Below, piece by piece: positions 35,786 to 44,023 of a DNA stretch of 64,000 nucleotides. The notes under the pieces were generated by a model. The model was not told the DNA's origin, ran no database searches, and saw only the letters and a program-made list of their open reading frames with translations. The stretch covers positions 1-64,000 of the forward strand of contig NZ_JAMBPQ010000033.1 in assembly GCF_024206495.1 (NCBI RefSeq), in the 5' to 3' direction. The translations under genes and the position numbers were made by a program. This stretch comes from Paraburkholderia sp. CNPSo 3272. Its GTDB lineage: Bacteria > Pseudomonadota > Gammaproteobacteria > Burkholderiales > Burkholderiaceae. How positions within the stretch are numbered: position 1 is the stretch's first letter; each line of letters starts with the position of its first letter.

Positions 35786-36773
35786 CTCATCCCTGCTGGG
35801 TCCGTGGATCCGACGTTTCCTGATTGAGTATCTGGTGGGCGAACGTAACCTTGCCGTCAATACGCAAAGAAGTTACCGCGACATGCTCATGCTGTTGCTT
35901 CCGTATTTAGCCGCCAAGGTCGACAAGCGGATCGATCGCCTGACCGTTGATGATCTCTCCGCGCAAATGGTCCGTCTGTTCCTGACGCACATGGAAGAAC
36001 AACGCCACTGTACGGTCAGCACACGAAATCAGCGGCTTGGCGGCATCCATGCGCTGGCTCGTTTCATCGGCGAACATGCGCCTGAATACGTCGACTGGTG
36101 GGCACAGATTCATCTGATTCCTGTCAAGAGAACCAGTCGGCCGGAGATCAGCTACCTTAGCAGGCAGGAAATGGACGCCCTGCTCGCTGCCTCTGACGTC
36201 AATACAGCGCAGGGGCAGCGCGAACATGCGTTACTGCTCTTCATGTTTAACTCAGGAGCGCGTGCAAGCGAAGCTGCGCAGCTCAAGATTGGCGACGTTG
36301 ACTGGCACACGTGCTCGGTCAGCATCGTCGGCAAGGGGAACAGACATCGCCGCTGCCCGCTCTGGAAATCCACACTCGATGCGTTGCGCTCAGAGTCCGA
36401 GGGGAGGGCCGCAGACGCGCCGGTGTTCCTCAATCGATTCCACCAGACGATGACGCGCTCCGGCATTCATGCATTGGTCAAGCGCTGCGCTATCCGTGCT
36501 GCAGCCAACGCGCCGTCGCTTGCCGGCAAGAATGTGCACCCACATGTGATTCGGCATACGACCGCCTCGCTACTACTCCAGGCCGGTGTCGACATCAATA
36601 CGATACGCGGCTGGCTTGGGCACGTTTCGTTGGAGACGACCAATATCTACGCCGAGATCAATCTGGAAACAAAGGCGCGGGCGCTAGCGACATGCGAAGT
36701 GGAAGGCGGTGCCGAAGGACAAAAGCAATGGCGGGATCAGCCCGACCTGATGACCTTCCTCCGCACCTTGTAA
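35778..36773 (+). CDS. RIT tyrosine recombinase C
   Basis: A 331-residue XerC/D-like recombinase. The core-binding domain is at about 1-120 (NLAVNTQRSYRDMLMLLLPY). The catalytic residues are Arg in FMFNSGARASEAAQLKIGDV, Lys in VSIVGKGNRHRRCPLW, His-Arg in VHPHVIRHTTASLLLQAGVD, His in IRGWLGHVSLETTNIY and the Tyr that ends it. I start at the ATG at 35778, which overlaps the restored end of the second gene. It is complete, with a C-terminal hydrophilic extension after the Tyr. Confidence 0.92.
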   Translation: MNNSSLLGPWIRRFLIEYLVGERNLAVNTQRSYRDMLMLLLPYLAAKVDKRIDRLTVDDLSAQMVRLFLTHMEEQRHCTVSTRNQRLGGIHALARFIGEHAPEYVDWWAQIHLIPVKRTSRPEISYLSRQEMDALLAASDVNTAQGQREHALLLFMFNSGARASEAAQLKIGDVDWHTCSVSIVGKGNRHRRCPLWKSTLDALRSESEGRAADAPVFLNRFHQTMTRSGIHALVKRCAIRAAANAPSLAGKNVHPHVIRHTTASLLLQAGVDINTIRGWLGHVSLETTNIYAEINLETKARALATCEVEGGAEGQKQWRDQPDLMTFLRTL

Positions 36774-36847
36774 CCGAATAATATGTGCTGTTCGCTTTCC
36801 ACAAAGGTACCGCCTTGGCCTAGTTCGTAATCGAGCAGCACATATTT

Positions 36848-37590
36848 TTTACCGCACCATACTCGTGGCCCAGACCGCGATTGTTACGCGTGCCCTGCAT
36901 CTCGTAGTGATCGAGCAGCGCCTTGTAACGGGTCGTGAAGTCCTCCTTCTCGCTCAGGTTCTTGAAGGCGGCTGACAGGCTGTCGGTGCGATGCTCGCGC
37001 GGGCAACCTCCCGCCTGCCATAGAGCGTTCTGCAAACCGTTGGCGAGGGCTTCGAAGCTCTCACCACCCTCAACGACGCAGGCGTACTCCCAGCGCGAGA
37101 ACGCCAGCACGAAGTGATACAGCCGGTGCTCGAAGGGCGCGCCGCCAATCGTCACGCACAGCTTGCTCATATCGGTGAAGTCAGACAACCCGCGCACGCC
37201 GGGTTGATGCTCCTGGGGGAAGAAGATCTCCTGGCTGGGACCTTCGAGCGCCCGCCATTGAGAAATGCGTCGTTCCAGCGTGCGACGCATGCTGTCGGGA
37301 TAGCAGCCCGGGTGATCATCCTGCAGCTTGCGCAGGATCGTGATGCCCATCAGATGAGGGGCGTTGCGTAGTAACGGCACGACCTCGCTGTCCCAGACAT
37401 CGACGAATGGATCGGGACGCGTACGCCAGGAGCGCCGCGGCTTCTGGGATGGCAACGTCGCGTCACGCTCGATGCGGCGTGCGCTGCGCACGCTTATTCC
37501 TGCCTTGGCGGCCGCGACTTCCTGCGGATGGTGTTTGCGCTTGTTCATGTAGAGGCGAACCTGTTGGTCGGTGATGCGGGTTCCAGACAT
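36848..37590 (-). pseudogene. second IS21-family istA N-terminal half, cut at the same site
   Basis: On the minus strand the frame gives MSGTRITDQQVRLYMNKRKH, then GVRGLSDFTDMSKLCVTIGG and HRTDSLSAAFKNLSEKEDFT. It ends NNRGLGHEYGAVKN at the right end of the RIT element. It is clearly homologous to the istA at 32745, but only about half of the residues match, so it comes from a different IS21 element. The C-terminal half is missing. Both flanks of the RIT element are therefore IstA N-termini pointing inward. Confidence 0.88.
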
Positions 37591-37942
37591 GTGCTGACCG
37601 CTTCTTCTTTAGGAATCGATCAGCCATCCTATTTCCCCGCCGACGCGGCGCCGCCGGTGGTTCGTCGCCTCCGGCGGCTACGCCGCCTCCGACTCCTCAC
37701 CACCGGCCAAAACCAACGTCAACGACCGGCCAAGCTAATTGTCGCCGCCCAAGTTTGCATTTCACTCACAGCAGCCGTCCTGAAAAGTGTCGAAGTCCCA
37801 TCCCGGACTGTATGAGGCCGGTGGGCATCGCGGAATCCACCATTGGTTGGATCGTTCTCCAAGCGCGCCTGCAAACCAGGAAGGTCCCCGCCGGTGTTTA
37901 CCCTCAACGCGGCACACGGCTATTGACGCCCGGTTATTGAAC
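37591..37942. other. IS21 end with hairpin, then intergenic DNA
   Basis: The segment 37653-37707 forms a nested GC-rich hairpin: outer arms GCCGGTGGT and ACCACCGGC, inner arms GGCGGC and GCCGCC. This corresponds in position to the hairpin of the other IS21 remnant and marks its end region. The rest, 37720-37942, has no gene that I recognise and should contain the promoter of the Rieske genes. Confidence 0.55.
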
Positions 37943-37974
37943 CGTAACTATACCGACTGGCCGGTATAGTTACG
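37943..37974 (+). promoter_or_regulatory. perfect 32-bp palindrome, probable TetR operator
   Basis: The arms CGTAACTATACCG (37943-37955) and CGGTATAGTTACG (37962-37974) are perfect complements around the 6-base spacer ACTGGC. It ends 8 bp before the ATG of the Rieske reductase gene. The size and the central ACCGACTGGCCGGT core resemble operators of TetR-family repressors, and such a gene lies at 42051-42602 in the same run. No second copy was seen near the minus-strand catabolic genes or the regulator itself. Confidence 0.75.
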
Positions 37975-37982
37975 AGTGACAA

Positions 37983-38915
37983 ATGAAGGTTCTAATCGAT
38001 ACAGTCAAACGCGTCGGTACCGAAATGAAGCTGTTTTTCCTGGTCCGCGACGATGGCTCCCCTTTTGCCTCGTACGTGCCCGGCGCTCACATCGACGTGA
38101 CTACCCCCAGCGGCGCAGTGCGGCAATACTCGCTTTGCGGTAATCCCCGAGACACCTCCACCTTGTCCATTCTGGTCAAGCCGGAGTCGAGAGGTGGATC
38201 GGAGTCGATCCACACACTATCGGCAGGCCAGACGCTTGAAATTGGCATACCGCGCAATGGTTTTTCGCTTGTTGACGACGTCGGACCACATCTGCTGTTC
38301 TCGGCCGGAGTCGGGATTACGCCGATCCTGTCGATGGCCCATGAACTGGACTCCTTGGCGCGACCCTACACCTGGCATCACTTCACTCGTAGCGACGATT
38401 CTGACGATCTGCAAGAAGCGCTTTCACTCTCCAGATTCGAAGGCCGCCTCAAACTCTATCTCGATCTGGATCGGCATCGTATCGCCGCTGAAATGGAACT
38501 GGCGCTGAAGGCCGAAGCCGCATCCAGATTTATCTACGCCTGTGGGCCCGATGGCTTCATGTCCACGCTTTCCGGGTTGTCATCTCAACTGCTCCCCAGC
38601 GCTTCCGTACATACCGAAGCATTCGGTGCTGCCACCCCGGACGCAAACGCCCGCCCCTTCATCGTTCACCTTGCAAAGTCGAACGCGACGCTCGAAGTGG
38701 GCGGCCATGAAACCTTGATCGAGGTGCTCCGCCGCAACGGCGTGTCCATTGCAAGCGGCTGCGAGCAGGGTGTTTGCGGAATGTGCGCGACCGAAGTGAT
38801 TTCCGGGTCGGTCACCCATCTGGACGACGCTCTCTCGGATGAAGAGAGGAACGCTCAACGCCTGATGTGCCCTTGCGTGTCCCGAGGGCACGGATATCTA
38901 ACGCTGAATCTCTGA
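37983..38915 (+). CDS. Rieske oxygenase reductase (FMN/NAD domain plus 2Fe-2S ferredoxin)
   Basis: A 310-residue class IA (phthalate dioxygenase reductase/VanB type) electron-transfer protein. The N-terminal flavin domain (about 1-95) has RQYSLCGNPRDTSTLSILVK. The NAD(P)H domain (about 100-215) has LLFSAGVGITPILSMAHEL and FIYACGPDGFM. The C-terminal plant-type ferredoxin has Cys260, Cys265 and Cys268 in SGCEQGVCGMCATEV and the last ligand in MCPCV (about 298). It passes electrons from NADH to the oxygenase encoded 39 bp downstream. The ATG lies only 8 bp after a palindromic operator and has no strong ribosome site, so the message leader is very short or tightly repressed. Confidence 0.93.
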   Translation: MKVLIDTVKRVGTEMKLFFLVRDDGSPFASYVPGAHIDVTTPSGAVRQYSLCGNPRDTSTLSILVKPESRGGSESIHTLSAGQTLEIGIPRNGFSLVDDVGPHLLFSAGVGITPILSMAHELDSLARPYTWHHFTRSDDSDDLQEALSLSRFEGRLKLYLDLDRHRIAAEMELALKAEAASRFIYACGPDGFMSTLSGLSSQLLPSASVHTEAFGAATPDANARPFIVHLAKSNATLEVGGHETLIEVLRRNGVSIASGCEQGVCGMCATEVISGSVTHLDDALSDEERNAQRLMCPCVSRGHGYLTLNL

Positions 38916-38954
38916 ATTTTGGCCCCGCATAACCGAACCATTGATGAGGAACAT

Positions 38955-40208
38955 ATGTCGACCGTCGAACTGCAGTCCGCAACCCACGAGTGGCGAGAAG
39001 GTTTCTCGCTGCCACGAGATCTCTATCGCGATGCGGCCGTCTTCGCTCGCGATATCGAAGCGCTGGCTACGTCCCAATGGCTGTTGGTGGATCATGAAAG
39101 CCGTATTGCGCGGCCAGGCGACTATTTCACGGTCGATGTCGGCAGCGAGAGCATCATCATTGTCCGTGACAAGGACAACTCCGTGCACGCACACTACAAC
39201 GTGTGTCGTCATCGTGGCTCGCGTATCTGCCTCGAGAAACAGGGCAGCGCTCGGGCACTGACGTGCCCATATCATGCCTGGACGTACGATCTCGCTGGCA
39301 ATCTCAAAGCAGCGCGTTATATGCCTCAGGACTTCCCGGCTGCAGAATACCGACTCAATCCTTGTAACGTACGTGTCTTCAACGGCCTGATCTTCATCAA
39401 CCTCGCGAGGGACAAGGGGCCTTCCTTCGAGGACTTCATTGCGCGCTTCGGTCCGATACTTGAGCGACACGATCTGACCAGCACCAAAGTGGCCGTTCGG
39501 CAGGTATTTCCGACGACCGCCAACTGGAAGCTCGTCATCGAAAATTTCTTTGAGTGCTACCACTGCAAACCGGCCCACCCCACCTATTGCTCAGTGCACG
39601 ACGAGATGAAGATGCTCGCGTTCGGCGCGGGGCCTGGTTCGTCGGATGGGCTCGCTGCGAAGTACATGGAGACGTTCAGCGCGTGGGAAGCAGCAGAGCG
39701 TCACGCAGGCCGACAGACCGACATGTTCGCAGACGGACCTGACACACCCTACTTCCAGTCTGCGGGCCGCCTACCGATCGGAAGGGGCAATGCAACCGAG
39801 TCTCTCGATGGCAAAGCTGTAGCTCCGCTGATCGTCAAAGAGCGAGAGTACGACGGCGCGCAGACGGGATGCGTATTCAATCCTGTGAGTGTGCTACTCG
39901 CCAACAGCGACCACGCTATCGGTTTCCGGTTCAATCCGCGCGGACCTCTTTCGACCGACGTCGAAGTCTTCTGGCTTGTCTCGAAGGATGCTCAGGAAGG
40001 CGTCGACTACGATCCGGAGAACATCAAGGCAGTGTGGACAGTCACATTGCTGGAAGACAAGACCATAACCGAAAACAATCAAGCGGGGGTCTGCTCCAGC
40101 ACCTATCGCCCCGGTCCGTATTCCGCTCAGGAAAGCAAGATCGCAGAGTTTGGTTCATGGTACACGCGCTTGATTGGACTGAACAAAGCATCCGCCACGC
40201 ACGGCTGA
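38955..40208 (+). CDS. Rieske non-heme iron oxygenase, quaternary-amine N-demethylase type
   Basis: A 417-residue oxygenase alpha subunit. The Rieske 2Fe-2S ligands are Cys84/His86 (NVCRHRGSR) and Cys104/His107 (LTCPYHAWT). The catalytic iron site is E200-CY-H203-CKPA-H208 (ENFFECYHCKPAHPTY), with the third ligand probably Asp in LLEDKTITENNQAGV. A Glu in place of the usual bridging Asp is characteristic of quaternary-ammonium oxygenases such as CntA (carnitine), GbcA (glycine betaine) and Stc2 (stachydrine). It probably hydroxylates an N-methyl group and releases formaldehyde. The ATG at 38955 is chosen for the GAGGAAC upstream. The substrate cannot be read directly, and neighbours favour an N-trimethyl omega-amino acid. 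Confidence 0.9.
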   Translation: MSTVELQSATHEWREGFSLPRDLYRDAAVFARDIEALATSQWLLVDHESRIARPGDYFTVDVGSESIIIVRDKDNSVHAHYNVCRHRGSRICLEKQGSARALTCPYHAWTYDLAGNLKAARYMPQDFPAAEYRLNPCNVRVFNGLIFINLARDKGPSFEDFIARFGPILERHDLTSTKVAVRQVFPTTANWKLVIENFFECYHCKPAHPTYCSVHDEMKMLAFGAGPGSSDGLAAKYMETFSAWEAAERHAGRQTDMFADGPDTPYFQSAGRLPIGRGNATESLDGKAVAPLIVKEREYDGAQTGCVFNPVSVLLANSDHAIGFRFNPRGPLSTDVEVFWLVSKDAQEGVDYDPENIKAVWTVTLLEDKTITENNQAGVCSSTYRPGPYSAQESKIAEFGSWYTRLIGLNKASATHG

Positions 40209-40303
40209 GAACACATTCAGCCTTAAGACTGATTGTCGCTCGGGTCAACGGCCCAGAAAATCTGTCTCCGACAGCGACACAAACCCGACTATCAAGGCGA
40301 CAG

Positions 40304-41980
40304 ATGGCAACGGACAATCAGGGCGACAAGCATTTTCATTCCCGCGAGTCGATGGAATACGACGTGGTGATCGTTGGCGGCGGCCCCGCCGGGCTGTCTG
40401 CCGCGATCCGCCTGAAGCAGCAGGCCGCGGAAAGAGGCGCTGAAATCGGCGTCTGCGTGCTGGAGAAAGGCTCGGAAATCGGGGCGCACATCCTCTCGGG
40501 CGCGGTCATGGATCCGCGTGCCCTGAACGAGCTGATTCCGGACTGGAAAGAGCAAGGCGCGCCGCTGAACGTGCCCGTGACCGAGGACAAGTTCCTGTTC
40601 CTTACGGAAACCGGCGCGAAGGGCGTGCCGAACTGGGCGCTGCCCGACAACTTCAAGAACCACGGCAATTACGTCATCAGCCTCGCCAACGTCACGCGCT
40701 GGCTGGGTCAGCAGGCCGAGGCGCTGGGTGTCGAAATCTTCCCCGGTTTTCCCGCTGCCGAAGTGCTCTACAACGACGATGGCTCGGTGAAGGGCGTCGC
40801 CACCGGCAACATGGGCATCGGCAAGGATGGCGAACCCACCGAGAACTTCCAGCTCGGCATGGAGCTGCACGCCAGGTACACGCTGTTCTGCGAAGGCTGT
40901 CGCGGTCATCTGGGCCGTCAACTGAACGAGAAGTTCAAGCTGGGCAAGGACTCGGACCCGCAGGTCTACGGCATCGGCATCAAGGAGCTGTGGGAAATCG
41001 ACCCTTCGAAGCACCAGCCCGGCCTCGTGATCCACACGGCCGGCTGGCCACTCGAATCGGATACGTACGGCGGCTCGTTCCTGTACCACATCGACAACAA
41101 CCAGGTGATGGTGGGCTTTGTCGTCGGTCTCGCGTACCAGAATCCGTATCTCTCGCCGTTCGAGGAATTCCAGCGCTACAAGACGCACCCGGAAATCCGC
41201 AAGTACCTCGAAGGCGGCAAGCGCGTCTCGTACGGCGCTCGTGCCATCACGGCAGGCGGCCTGATGTCGCTGCCGAAGCTCGTATTCCCGGGCGGTGCGC
41301 TTGTGGGCGACGACGCAGGCTTCCTGAACGCCTCGCGCATCAAGGGCAGCCACGCGGCCATCAAGACCGGCATGCTGGCTGCGGACGCGGCGTTCGAAGC
41401 CGTCCAGGCCGGTCGCCAGAGCGATGAACTCGCGGCCTATCCGGAAGCGTTCAAGCAGTCGTGGCTCCACACGGAGCTGTACAAGGCGCGCAATTTCAAG
41501 CAGTGGATGAGCAAGGGCCTCTACCTGGGCACGCTGATGGTGGGTATCGAGCAGAAGCTCATGGGCGGCAACGTGCCCTGGACGCTGCATCACCAGCACC
41601 GCGACCACGAGATGCTCAAGCCCGCTTCGCAGTGCAAGCCGATCGAGTATCCGAAACCTGACGGCAAGCTCACGTTCGACCGGCTCTCCTCGGTGTTCAT
41701 CTCGAACACGAACCACGAAGAGAATCAGCCTGCGCACCTCACGCTCAAGGACGCGAGCGTGCCCGTGAACGTGAACCTGCGCACCTACGCGGGCCCCGAA
41801 GCGCGCTTTTGCCCCGCGGGCGTGTATGAGTTCATGAAGAACGACGACGGCAGCGACCGCCTGCAGATCAACGCGCAGAACTGCGTGCACTGCAAGACCT
41901 GTGACATCAAGGACCCGACGCAGAACACCGTCTGGGTCACGCCGGAAGGTGGCGGTGGCCCCAACTATCCGAATATGTAG
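40304..41980 (+). CDS. electron transfer flavoprotein-ubiquinone oxidoreductase
   Basis: A membrane-associated ETF-QO of about 558 residues. It has FAD-binding DVVIVGGGPAGLSAAIRLKQ, the quinone/FAD region ITAGGLMSLPKLVFPGGALV, and the C-terminal 4Fe-4S cluster sequence INAQNCVHCKTCDIKDPTQN. It passes electrons from reduced ETF to ubiquinone. The ATG at 40304 is used; a later start at 40352 (MEYDVV) is possible. The codon choice is more strongly GC3-biased than its neighbours, as if copied from a housekeeping ETF-QO gene. Its placement between the Rieske gene and the regulator ties the EtfAB-dependent dehydrogenases of the minus-strand operon to respiration. Confidence 0.94.
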   Translation: MATDNQGDKHFHSRESMEYDVVIVGGGPAGLSAAIRLKQQAAERGAEIGVCVLEKGSEIGAHILSGAVMDPRALNELIPDWKEQGAPLNVPVTEDKFLFLTETGAKGVPNWALPDNFKNHGNYVISLANVTRWLGQQAEALGVEIFPGFPAAEVLYNDDGSVKGVATGNMGIGKDGEPTENFQLGMELHARYTLFCEGCRGHLGRQLNEKFKLGKDSDPQVYGIGIKELWEIDPSKHQPGLVIHTAGWPLESDTYGGSFLYHIDNNQVMVGFVVGLAYQNPYLSPFEEFQRYKTHPEIRKYLEGGKRVSYGARAITAGGLMSLPKLVFPGGALVGDDAGFLNASRIKGSHAAIKTGMLAADAAFEAVQAGRQSDELAAYPEAFKQSWLHTELYKARNFKQWMSKGLYLGTLMVGIEQKLMGGNVPWTLHHQHRDHEMLKPASQCKPIEYPKPDGKLTFDRLSSVFISNTNHEENQPAHLTLKDASVPVNVNLRTYAGPEARFCPAGVYEFMKNDDGSDRLQINAQNCVHCKTCDIKDPTQNTVWVTPEGGGGPNYPNM

Positions 41981-42050
41981 GTAACCTGCTTCCCGATCCC
42001 GACGACTGATGGCTCCGATATACTGTGAGGATGAGTATCAGGATCGGGTA

Positions 42051-42602
42051 ATGCGGCCAAACAATCGCGACACAATTCTCAGGGCTGCCGAAAGGCTCAT
42101 TCTTCAGCATGGCGTTGGCGCCTTGACACTCGAAGAGGTAGCGTCCGCCGCCAATATGAGCAAAGGCGGCGTCTTTTACCACTTCAAGACCAAGGACGAG
42201 CTTGTTCATCAACTGCTCGTGTTCGCGTTCGCCAACTTCGAAGCTTCGGTCGACAGCATGGCTCGCGACGACAATGAGCCAGGAGGATGGTTGCGTGCAT
42301 ACGTACGCGCCACGTTTGATACGAATTCGATAACAGAAGCCGAAAGCCTCGCTTCTGCCGCGCTGATCGTCGCATACTTCGGAAAGGACAGCGCCGTGAA
42401 AAAGCTGTATGAGAACGCTCACGGTAGATGGTCACAGCGCGCGAGAAACGATGGTATCAGCCCGGCAACTGCGGACGTCATCCGCATGGCGACCGATGGA
42501 CTATGGCTCGCGGAAGCGCTTGGCGCGTCGCAATTCTCGAAGGCTCGCAAGCAGGAGTTTGTTGCGCAATTGCTTGAGTTGTCACGCCACGTAGCACAGT
42601 AA
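42051..42602 (+). CDS. TetR-family transcriptional regulator
   Basis: A 183-residue regulator. The N-terminal HTH is RDTILRAAERLILQHGVGAL, then TLEEVASAANMSKGGVFYHF and KTKDELV. The C-terminal ligand-binding region resembles the TetR_C_13 group. I start at the ATG at 42051 (MRPNNRD) because AGGATCGGG precedes it; an upstream start at 42009 would add 14 residues. It is convergent with the last gene of the minus-strand operon. It most likely binds the 32-bp palindrome at 37943-37974 in front of the Rieske genes, with a methylated amine or aldehyde as inducer (inference). Confidence 0.9.
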   Translation: MRPNNRDTILRAAERLILQHGVGALTLEEVASAANMSKGGVFYHFKTKDELVHQLLVFAFANFEASVDSMARDDNEPGGWLRAYVRATFDTNSITEAESLASAALIVAYFGKDSAVKKLYENAHGRWSQRARNDGISPATADVIRMATDGLWLAEALGASQFSKARKQEFVAQLLELSRHVAQ

Positions 42603-42883
42603 CGGCCACCGCCTACACCCCGACTCGAACTTCTGGACGATGCGCGGGCATCAGAGTGTCCTGCAAAACCATCGTACGTGCGCACGACTGGTGGAAGGGT
42701 GGGGTTTCGGCCATCCGCCGGCACCCAGCTGCACGGGGATCATACCTGCGGGTCGTCGCAGGCGACGACAACTCGGACCAACTTCCGGCGCCCACATCAA
42801 GGCCCTGTCTACAATCTCTCGGCACTCGACGTCCTCGCTCGCAAGGGGGAGAACGTCTCGGCCGCAGGTGACCAACGTCGCGG

Positions 42884-44005
42884 TCAGGAGGTCAGGCGAC
42901 GCCGCTCCGGGTCATACGGCGCGCGGTCGACGACGGTTCCGGTCACGGTTGCGCTTCCGTCAGTAAGCTGTATCTGGACCTGGGTGCCATTCGAATCCAG
43001 CCCGGATGGCAGATAGGCAAAAGCAAAAGTCTTGCCGATATGGAATCCCGGATCGCCCGACGTCACCACGCCGACCTGTTCACCATTGTGGAGAACCTTC
43101 TCCCCGTGCACGATCGGGTGGATTGCCCCGGTGTCGATCAGCCTCAGATGCTGCTTTGGACCTGCCGACTTGACTGCTTCCAGTGCGCCGCGCCCGACGA
43201 AGTCACGATCGTCGAACCTGACGGTCCAGCCGAGTCCGGCCGACAGAGGGTCGGTGTCTTCGTTGATATCAAGGCCGTACAGAAGATAGGACTTTTCGAT
43301 TCGAAGCGAGCGCATCGTCTTCATCCCGCACGGACGGATGTCGAACTGTTTTCCCGCATCGGAAACGCGACCCCAGACATACTCCGCGTATTCGACCGGG
43401 TAGAACAGTTCAAATCCAAGCTCACCCGAGTATCCCGTTCGGGAGATCATGGCTTGTGGCACGTCTCCCAGTTTCCCATGCGTAAAGTTGAAATACTTGA
43501 GCGCATCGGCTGAGATATCTGCATCGGTCAGCGCACCGAGAAGTTCTCGTGACGACGGCCCCTGGACAGAGAGATACGCATTCGAGTAGCCCAGGTTGGT
43601 CACCGTCACGCTGCGCCCACCAATGAGCTTGCAAACGGCCGTCACTACAGCCTGAACGCGTGACGGCGTCGGAGACAGCCAGAACCTGTTGCCGTCGAAC
43701 CGGAAACAGGTCAGATCGTCGATGATCCCACCCTTCTCGTTGCAGATTGAGCTGTAGATCACGCCGCCATCACGCATGCGCCGTACGTCATTGACCAGTG
43801 CCTGCGCAAGCAGCGCTTCGGCATCCTTGCCACTGATCTCAACCCCGACCTGGTAGTACACGTCGAACATTCCAGCGCGTTCGCGCACCGCCTTGTGTTC
43901 GTCGGCAATAGAGGTAAAGAAATTCGGCGTGGCGAATCCGCCGCGGTCCTGCAGCTTCGCGCCCGCAGCGACGAGCTTGTGATAATACGGTGTGTGTTTG
44001 ATCAT
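42884..44005 (-). CDS. GcvT-like folate-dependent aminomethyltransferase / demethylase
   Basis: A 373-residue stand-alone GCV_T family protein. The folate domain includes MFDVYYQVGVEISGKDAEAL, ICNEKGGIIDDLTCFRFDGN, MISRTGYSGELGFELFYPVE and the C-terminal barrel start VGRGALEAV. In place of the GcvT catalytic Asp-containing GLGARDTLRLE it has PCGMKTMRSLRIEKSYLLYG, so it is not an ordinary glycine-cleavage T protein; no gcvH or gcvP is nearby. Known relatives include DMSP demethylase DmdA and the T-domain of DMGDH. It is the last of an 11-gene run and could accept methylene or methyl groups on tetrahydrofolate. Confidence 0.85.
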   Translation of the reverse strand: MIKHTPYYHKLVAAGAKLQDRGGFATPNFFTSIADEHKAVRERAGMFDVYYQVGVEISGKDAEALLAQALVNDVRRMRDGGVIYSSICNEKGGIIDDLTCFRFDGNRFWLSPTPSRVQAVVTAVCKLIGGRSVTVTNLGYSNAYLSVQGPSSRELLGALTDADISADALKYFNFTHGKLGDVPQAMISRTGYSGELGFELFYPVEYAEYVWGRVSDAGKQFDIRPCGMKTMRSLRIEKSYLLYGLDINEDTDPLSAGLGWTVRFDDRDFVGRGALEAVKSAGPKQHLRLIDTGAIHPIVHGEKVLHNGEQVGVVTSGDPGFHIGKTFAFAYLPSGLDSNGTQVQIQLTDGSATVTGTVVDRAPYDPERRRLTS

Positions 44006-44023
44006 TTTCGCGTTAATGAAAAG

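Larger units (their letters stand above)
33470..36868 (+). mobile_element. RIT-type element (three tyrosine recombinases)
   Basis: Three consecutive, overlapping tyrosine-recombinase genes on one strand form the recombinase-in-trio arrangement. The ends share a perfect 29-bp inverted repeat (33470-33498 and 36840-36868) whose outer half also encodes HEYGAV of the interrupted istA genes. Each end also contains an inner inverted motif: ATATGTCA paired with TGACGACATAAT on the left (to 33562), and ATATGTGCTG (36781-36790) paired with CAGCACATAT (36836-36845) on the right. The true boundary within the 29 bp is uncertain because target and element sequence overlap. Confidence 0.85.

Noticed and set aside
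40292..41890. Long open frame (532 residues) antisense to the ETF-QO gene
   Set aside because: It is a product of strong GC3 codon bias in the ETF-QO gene. Its composition is His/Arg/Val-rich without any family pattern, while the sense strand has all ETF-QO motifs.
42603..42883. Possible small genes in the gap between the TetR and GcvT-like genes
   Set aside because: Open frames of 60-110 residues overlap on both strands but lack ribosome sites and any recognisable domain. The two genes are convergent, so a gap with terminators is expected, although no clear hairpin was seen.
42884..44005. Glycine cleavage system T protein (gcvT)
   Set aside because: There are no gcvH or gcvP genes nearby, the active-site block differs, and the gene sits in a demethylation operon.
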